From contig NZ_JBHYHC010000016.1 of the NCBI RefSeq assembly GCF_042738955.1, positions 1 through 64,000 on the forward strand: 64,000 bases of DNA, in the 5' to 3' direction. Below are positions 12,101 to 21,100 of the stretch, in pieces. Made by a program: the position numbers and the translations under genes. This stretch comes from Umezawaea sp042738955 (GTDB lineage: Bacteria; Actinomycetota; Actinomycetes; Mycobacteriales; Pseudonocardiaceae). The notes beneath the pieces were generated by a model. The model worked only from the letters and a program-made list of their open reading frames with translations. It was not told the DNA's origin and ran no database searches. The number at the start of each line of letters is the position of its first letter. The stretch's first letter is position 1.

Positions 12101-15100
12101 CGCGACCGGGCTGAAGCTGCCCGCGACGCTGGTGTTCGACTACCCGACCCCGGCCGTGCTCGCCGAGCACCTGCGGGCCGAACTCGTCGGCACCCGACCG
12201 GCGGCGCTGTCCGCCTCGACGACCGGCGTTCCGGTGGACGAGCCGATCGCGATCGTCGCGATGGCCTGCCGCTTCCCCGGCGGCGTGGCGACGCCGGACC
12301 AGCTGTGGGAGCTGCTGGCCGAGGGCCGGGACGCCGTGACCGGGTTCCCGACCGACCGCGGCTGGGACCTGGCTGGCCTCTACGACCCGGACCCCGAGCA
12401 CGAGGGCACGTCCTACGTGGTCGAGGGCGCGTTCGTCGACGACGTCTCGGGCTTCGACTCGGCGTTCTTCGGCATCTCGCCGCGCGAGGCACTGGCGATG
12501 GACCCGCAGCAGCGGTTGCTGCTGGAAACCTCGTGGGAGGCGTTCGAACGCGCGGGCATCGACCCGGTGTCCTTGCGCGGCGGGCAGGTCGGCGTGTTCG
12601 CGGGCACCAACGGCCAGGACTACCTGGACCTGCTGCCGCGCATTCCCGACGGCCTCGAAGGGCACGTCGGCACGGGCAACGCCGCCAGCGTCGTCTCCGG
12701 CCGCATCTCGTACACGTTCGGGCTGGAAGGTCCGGCGGTCACGGTCGACACGGCGTGCTCGTCGTCGTTGGTGGCGTTGCACCTCGCCGTGCAGGCGTTG
12801 CGGTCCGGTGAGTGCGACCTGGCGTTGGCCGGTGGTGTGACGATCATGGCCACGCCGGGCGCGTTCGTGGACTTCTCCCGGCAACGCGGGCTCGCGGTCG
12901 ACGGGCGCTGCAAGGCATTCGCCGCGGGCGCGGACGGCACGGCGTGGGGTGAAGGTGTCGGCATGCTGCTCGTGGAACGGCTGTCCGACGCGCAGCGCAA
13001 CGGGCACGAGGTGCTCGCGGTGGTGCGGGGGAGCGCGATCAACCAGGACGGCGCGTCCAACGGGTTGACCGCCCCCAATGGTCCGTCGCAGCAACGGGTG
13101 ATCCGCAAGGCCCTCGCGGGCGCTGGTCTGTCCACTTCGGACGTCGATGTCGTGGAAGCGCACGGCACGGGCACCGCGTTGGGCGACCCGATCGAGGCCC
13201 AGGCGTTGCTGGCCACCTACGGGCAGGACCGGACGACTCCGCTGCTGCTCGGTTCGGTGAAGTCGAACATCGGTCACACGCAGGCCGCCGCCGGTGTCGC
13301 CGCCGTGATCAAGGCCGTGCTGGCGATGCGGCACGGGATCGTGCCCAAGACCCTGCACGTCGGCGAGCCGACGCACGAGGTCGAGTGGTCCGCCGGGCTG
13401 GTCGACCTCGTGACCGAGACCGTCGCCTGGCCGGAGACCGGACGCGTCCGCCGCGTCGGTGTGTCGTCGTTCGGCTTCAGCGGCACGAACGCCCACGCGA
13501 TCCTCGAACAGGCACCGGTCGTCGACGCGCCGGTGGTGGAGCGGGTCGTTCCGGCTGTCGTTCCGGTGGTGCTGTCCGGCAAGACGCCGGAGGCGTTGCG
13601 GGCCCAGGCGTCCGCGCTGCTCGACCACCCCGCCGACCTGCTGGACCTCGGCTTCTCGTTGGCAGGCCGGACCCGGCTGGAGCACCGCGCGGTGCTCGCC
13701 GTGACCGACGACCTGCGGGCCGAACTGGCGGCCGTCGTGGACGGCGAGTCCACGCCCGCCGCCGAGGGCCGGGTGGCGTTCCTGTTCACCGGTCAGGGGT
13801 CGCAGCGGGCCGGGATGGGGCAAGAGCTGTACGCCGCGTTCCCCGTGTTCGCGAAGGCGTTCGACGAGGTCGCGGCGCTGGTGGACGTTCGGCACGACTC
13901 CCTGGACCGCACGGAGTTCGCGCAGCCGGCGCTGTTCGCGCTGGAAGTGGCGTTGTACCGGTTGGTGGAGTCGTGGGGTGTTCGACCGGACTTCCTGGCG
14001 GGCCACTCGATCGGTGAGATCGCCGCTGCCCATGTGGCCGGGGTGTTGTCGCTGGCAGACGCGGCGAAGCTCGTCGGTGAACGCGGTCGGCTGATGCAGG
14101 CGTTGCCCGAGGGTGGCGCGATGGTGGCCGTCCAGGCGACCGAAGACGAGGTCGCACCGCACCTGACCGAGTTGGTGTCGATCGCGGCGGTCAACGGGCC
14201 CACCTCGATCGTGCTCGCCGGTGTCGAGGACGCCGTCGATGCGGTGCTGGAGCACTTCGCGGACCGGAAGTCCAAGCGCCTCAACGTCTCGCACGCGTTC
14301 CACTCGCCGTTGATGGACCCGATGCTGGACGACTTCCGGGCCGTCGTGGAAACCCTGACGTTCCACGCCCCGAAGATCCCGATGCTCGGTGACGTGACGG
14401 ACCCGGAGTTCTGGGTGCGGCACGTGCGCGACGCCGTCCGGTTCGCCGACGCGATCACGACGCTGGAGGCCAAGGGCGTCACCACGTTCCTGGAACTGGG
14501 CCCGGACGGTGTGCTCACGGCGATGGGCGCGGAGAGCGTCACCGACGCGGTGCTGATCTCCGGGCTGCGCAAGGACCGCGACGAGGCCAAGACCCTCGTC
14601 GAGGCGGTCGGCAAGGCGCACAGCCGGGGTGTCGCGGTCGACTGGGCCGCTTACTTCGTCGGGTCCGGCGCGCGGCGGGTCGACCTGCCGACCTACCGGT
14701 TCCAGCGGGAGCGGTTCTGGCTGGAGGGGTCCGGCTCGGTCGGCGACGTCACGTCGGCGGGCCTCGTCTCGGCCGAGCACGCGCTGCTCGGCGCGGTCCT
14801 GCCGCTGCCCGACGGCGGTGTGCTGGCGACGGCGAGGCTGTCGGTGGCGTCGCACGGCTGGCTCGGTGACCACGTGGTCGCGGGTTCGGTCGTCGTGCCC
14901 GGCACCGCGCTGGTCGAACTGGTCGTCCGGGCGGGCGACGAGGTCGGCTGCGGCCACCTGGAAGAGTTGCTGCTGCAAGAACCCCTGGTGCTGCCCGAGC
15001 GCGGAGGCGTCAGCCTGCACGTGGCGGTCGGCGAAGCGGAGGACGGCCGCCGCGCGGTGACCGTGCTGTCGCGGCCGGACGGCGACGAGGTCGTGTGGAC

Positions 15101-18100
15101 GACCCACGCCACCGGCTTCCTGACCGACCAGGTCACCGCACCGGACTTCGAGCTGACCACGTGGCCGCCGAGCGGGGCGACCGCGCTGGACGTGACGGAC
15201 CTGTACCCCGCCCTGGCCGCGAGTGGACTGGCCTACGGGCCGGTGTTCCAGGGCCTCAAGGCCGCGTGGCGCGACGGCGACGCCGTGTACGTCGAGGCCG
15301 AGTCGGAGCACCGCCAGACCGGCGAGTTCGGCGTGCACCCGGCGTTGCTGGACTCGGTCCTGCACGCACTCGGCCTCGGCGAGACCGGACCCGGCGCGCT
15401 GCCGTTCTCCTGGGCGGGCGTGAGCCTGTTCGCGGCGGGCGCGGCACACCTGCGGGCGCGGATCACGCCGACCGGCCGCGGTGGCGCGGTCTCGGTGGTG
15501 GCCGCCGACGGGACCGGCGCGCCGGTCCTGCGGGTGGACTCGTTGGCGCTGCGGGAGATCGGCGGCGTCGACCGCAAGGCTGCCGACCCGCTGTACGGGG
15601 TCGAGTGGACCGCGGTGCCGTCCGACGACGTGGCACCGGACCCGGACGCGCAGGTCCTGGTCGTGCCGACCGGCGACCTGCACGACGTCGTGGCCGGGGT
15701 GCTGGCCGACCTCCAGGAGTTCCTGGCGGGCGAACGGGACCGCCTGGTGGTGGTCACGTCCGGCGCGGTGTCGGTCGCGGGGGAGGACGTCTCGCCCACG
15801 CACGCCGCCGTGGCGGGCCTGGTGCGCTCGGCGCAGTCGGAGCACCCCGACCGGATCTTCCTCGTGGACACCGACGACTCCCTGCCGGTCGGACCGGGAG
15901 AACCGGAATCGGCGGTCCGGGCGGGCACCGTGTACGTGCCTCGGCTCACGCGACTTCCGTTGGGAGCGCGCAAGACCCTCACCGGCACCGTGCTCATCAC
16001 CGGCGGCACGGGCGGCCTGGGCGCGGAGCTGGCGCGGCACCTGGTCGCGGAGCACGGGGTGGAGCACCTGGTGCTCACCTCCCGTCGTGGTCTGGCGGCA
16101 CCTGGTGCGGCCGAGCTGGTCGCGGAGCTGGACGCGCGGGTCGACGTCGTCGCCTGCGACGTCTCGGACCGCGCGGCCGTGGAGGCGCTGCTGGCGGGCA
16201 TCGACGACCTGACCGGGATCGTGCACACCGCCGGTGTGCTCGATGACGGCATCCTGGAATCCCTGACGCCCGAACGCTTCGCGACAGTGCTGGGGCCGAA
16301 GGCCGACGCCGCCCGCCACCTGCACGAGCTGACCGGCGACCTGGACCTGTTCGTCCTGTTCTCGTCGTCGTCCGGCGTGCTCGGCGCACCGGGCCAGGCG
16401 AACTACGCGGCGGCCAACACCTACCTGGACGGCCTCGCCGCCCACCGCCGCGCCACCGGCCGGAACGCCGTGTCGCTGGCCTGGGGCGTGTGGGAGCAGA
16501 CCACGGGCATGGGCGCGGGCCTCTCGCCCGCCGACCTCGCGCGGATGGCCCGCGCGGGCATGCCGGTGCTGCCGATCGCCGACGGGCTGGCGCTGTTCGA
16601 CGCGGCCCTGTGTGCCGACGCGGCCTTGGTGCTGCCGATGAAGCTCGACACGGCCGTGCTGCGGACCAGCGCCGACGTGCCCGCCCTGCTGCGCGGTCTG
16701 GTCCGCGCGCCGAAGCGCCGCAACGCCGCCAAGGCGTCCGCGGAATCGGCGCAGTGGTCGCGGAAGCTGCTGGGCGTGCCGACCGAGGAGCAGGACCGGC
16801 TGCTGCTGGACCTGGTGCGCGGCCGGGTCGCGACCGTCCTCGGCTACCGGGACGCGAGCGCGGTCGAACCGGGCCGCGGCCTGGTCGAGATGGGCCTGGA
16901 CTCGCTGTCCGCCGTGGAGCTGCGCAACGCGCTGGGCTCCGCGACCGGCCTGCGGCTGCCCGCGACCGTGGTGTTCGACTACCCGACCTCGCTGGCCCTC
17001 GCGGCGCACCTGCGCACCGAGCTGGTGGGCGAGGATGACGTGGCCGAGTTGGTCGTGGCCGCGAAGACCGCCACCGACGACCCGATCGCGATCGTCGCCA
17101 TGGCCTGCCGCTTCCCCGGCGGCGTCCGGTCGCCGGAGGACCTGTGGCAGCTCGTGCTCGACGGCCGGGACGCGGTCTCCGGGTTCCCGACCGGCCGTGG
17201 CTGGGACCTCGACGGCCTGTACGACCCGAACCCCGACGCCATCGGCAAGACCTACACCCGTGAAGGCGGCTTCCTGCACGAGGCGGGGGACTTCGACCCG
17301 ACGTTCTTCGGCATCTCGCCGCGCGAAGCCCTGGCCATGGACCCGCAGCAGCGGTTGCTGCTGGAAACCTCGTGGGAGGCGTTCGAACGCGCGGGCATCG
17401 ACCCGGCGACCGTGCGCGGCAGCAAGACCGGCGTGTTCGCGGGCCTGATGTACCACGACTACGCCACGAACCTCGGCACGATCCCGGACGAGGTCGAGGG
17501 CTACCTCGGCACCGGCACCTCCGGCAGCGTCGTGTCCGGCCGCGTCTCCTACACCTTCGGCCTCGAGGGCCCGGCCGTCACGGTCGACACGGCCTGTTCG
17601 TCGTCGCTGGTGGCACTGCACTGGGCCGTGCAAGCGCTGCGGACCGGCGAGTGCGATCTCGCACTCGCGGGCGGTGTCACGGTCATGGCCACGCCCGACA
17701 CGTTCGTCGACTTCTCCCGCCAGCGCGGCCTGTCCGCCGACGGCCGCTCCAAGGCGTACTCCGAGGGAGCGGACGGCACGGGCTGGTCCGAGGGCGTCGG
17801 CATGCTGCTGGTGGAACGCCTGTCCGACGCGCGGCGCAACGGGCACCAGGTGCTCGCCGTCGTCAAGGGCAGCGCGATCAACCAGGACGGCGCGTCCAGC
17901 ACCCTCACGGCCCCCAACGGGCCGTCGCAGCAGCGGGTCATCAAGCAGGCGTTGGCCAACGCCGGTCTGTCCACTTCGGACGTCGACGTGGTCGAGGGCC
18001 ACGGCACGGGCACCCCGCTGGGCGACCCGATCGAGGTCCAGGCGTTGCTGGCCACCTACGGCCAGGATCGCGAGACCCCGTTGCTGCTGGGGTCGCTCAA

Positions 18101-21100
18101 GTCCAACATCGGCCACGCCCAGGCGGCGGCGGGCGTGGGTGGCGTGATCAAGATGGTGCAGGCGCTTCGGCACGGGATCGCGCCGAAGACACTGCACGTC
18201 AGCGCTCCCACCTCGCACGTCGACTGGGAGTCCGGGTCGGTCGAGCTGCTCACCGAGCAGCGCGCGTGGCCGAGCGCCGGACGTCCGCGCCGCGCGGCGG
18301 TGTCGTCGTTCGGCATCAGCGGGACGAACGCCCACACGATCATCGAGCAGGCGCCCGAAGCCGATCTGCCCGTGGTCGAGCGGAAGTCGTTGCCGTTGGT
18401 GCCGGTGGTGCTGTCCGGCAAGACGCCCGAAGCGCTGAAGGCGCAGGCCGAACGGCTGGCGGCGCTGCCGTCGACCGAGCTGGCCGACCTCGGCTTCTCG
18501 CTGGCGACCTCGCGGGCGAGGCTGGAGCACCGGGCGGTGCTCGTCGCCGAGGACCACGACGACCTCGTCGGGCGGTTGGCGGCCTTCGAGCCGACGGCGG
18601 CCGTGTCCGGTGGCCGAGTGGCGTTCCTGTTCACCGGGCAGGGCTCGCAGCGGGCCGACATGGGCCGCGAGCTGTACGAGGCGTTCCCGGCGTTCGCCAA
18701 GGCGTTCGACGAGGTCGCGGCGCTGGTGGACGTTCGGCACGACGCCCTGGACCGCACGGAGTTCGCGCAGCCCGCGCTGTTCGCCATCGAGGTGGCGCTG
18801 TTCCGGCTGGTCGAGTCGTGGGGGGTGCGGCCGGACTTCCTGGCCGGGCACTCCATCGGCGAACTGGCCGCCGCGCACGTGTCCGGGGTGCTGACCCTGG
18901 AGGACGCGGCCGTGCTGGTCACCGCGCGCGGCAGGCTCATGCAGGCGTTGCCGTCCGGTGGCGCGATGGTCGCCTTGCAGGCCTCCGAGGAGGAAGTGCG
19001 ACCGCACCTCACCGACTACGTCTCGCTCGCCGCGGTCAACGGCCCGACCTCGGTCGTGGTCTCCGGCGCGGAGGACGCCGTCCAGCAGGTGATCGGCGCG
19101 TTCCCGGACCGGAAGTCCAAGCGGCTGGCCGTGTCGCACGCGTTCCACTCGCCGCTGATGGACGACATGCTCGACGAGTTCCTCGTCGTCGCGAAGGGCA
19201 TGGCCTTCAACGCCCCGAGGATCCCGATCGTCTCCACGCTCACCGGCGCGCTCGCCACCACCGAGGAGCTGTGCTCGCCGGAGTACTGGGTGCGGCACGT
19301 CCGCGAGGCCGTGCGGTTCGCCGACGCGGTGCGGACGCTCGACACCGAAGGCGTGTCGACGTTCCTGGAGCTGGGCCCGGACGCGGTGCTCACCGCGATG
19401 GGGGCCGAGAGCACGACCGGCGCCCTCGTGGCGGCGCAGCGCAAGGACCGGCCCGAGGCCCGCACGCTGCTCACGGCGCTGGGCCGGATCCACGAGCGGG
19501 GTGTGCCGGTCGACTGGGCCGCGTACTTCGCGGGCAGCGGGGCCCGGCGGATCGACCTGCCGACGTACGCGTTCCAGCACGAGAGGTTCTGGCTGGTGGG
19601 CGAGCCCGCGCCGGTCGTCGTGGACGAGGTGGACGCCCGGTTCTGGGAGGCCGTGGAGAACGGCGACCTGGCGTCGCTCGGCGCGACCCTCGACCTCGAC
19701 GGGGACCGGCCGTTCAGCGAGGTGCTGCCCGCGCTGTCGACGTGGCGGCGCACCCGGCGTGACAAGTCCACTGTGGACGGCTGGCGCTACCGGGTCCGCT
19801 GGGAGCCGGTCACGACCGGTGGAGCGGTCACCGGGCGTTGGCTGGTCGTCGCGCCGGAGAACGGCCACGACGCCGCGCTGCTCGCGGGCCTCACCGCCCG
19901 TGGGCTGGAGGTCGTGCCGGTCGACGCGTCGACCGACCGCGACCGGCTGGCCGAGGAGCTGGTCACCGCCGGTCCGGTGGACGGCGTGCTGTCGCTCGGC
20001 GGTGACGCGCGGTCGACCGTCGTGCTGGTGCAGGCACTCGGCGACGCCGTGGTCGACGCGCCGCTGTGGTGCGTGACCCGCGGCGGCGTGGCGACGGCGA
20101 CCGAGGACGTCGACCCCGTGCAGGCCGGGCTGTGGGGCCTGGGCCGGGTCGTGGCGCTGGAGCACCCGAACCGCTGGGGCGGTCTGGTCGACCTGCCCGG
20201 AGCGGACGAGCGGACGCTGGACCTGCTGGTCGCCGCGCTGGCGGGCGCCGAGGACCAGGTGGCGGTCCGCGAGTCCGGGGTGTTCGGCCGCAGGCTGGTC
20301 CACGCCCCGGCCGAGGGCGGGACAGGCGAGTGGACGCCGCGCGGCACGGTCCTGGTCACCGGCGGCACCGGCGCGCTCGGCGGGCACGTCGCCCGCTGGC
20401 TGGCGGACGCGGGCGCCGACCACCTCGTGCTCACGTCCCGCCGGGGCCCGGAGGCGCCCGGCGCGGCCGAGCTGACCGCCGAACTGGAGGCGTTGGGCGC
20501 ACGGGTGACCGTGGCCGCCTGCGACGTCGCCGACCGGGACGCGGTGGCGGCGCTGCTCGCGGAGCACCCGCCGACGTCCGTGGTGCACACGGCGGGCGTG
20601 GAGCTGTTCCAGCCGCTGGAGGACCACGACCTGGCCGAGTTCGACGCCGTGCTGGCGGCGAAGGTGGCCGGGGCGCGGAACCTGGACGAGCTGGTCGGGG
20701 ACGTGGACGCGTTCGTGCTGTTCTCGTCGATCGCGGGCACGTGGGGCAGCGGCGGCCAGTCCGCCTACTCCACCGCGAACGCCGCGCTGGACGGCCTGGC
20801 CGAGTCGCGCCGGGCCCGTGGCCTGGACGCCCTGTCGGTCGCCTGGGGTCCCTGGGCGGACGGCGGCATGGCCGACGGCGACGCGGCGGAGCAGTTGCGC
20901 CGCCGGGGCGTCACGGCGATGCCCGCCGCGCAGGCGGTGGCCGCGCTGCGCACGGCGTTGGCCCAGCGGGACACCACGCTCACGCTCGCCGACGTGGACT
21001 GGGAGCTGTTCGCGGCGGTGTTCACCGCGGCCCGGCCCAGCCCGCTGCTCGGCGACCTGCCCGAGGTCCGCGCCGCGGCGACGGAGACCGAGCCGGTGCG

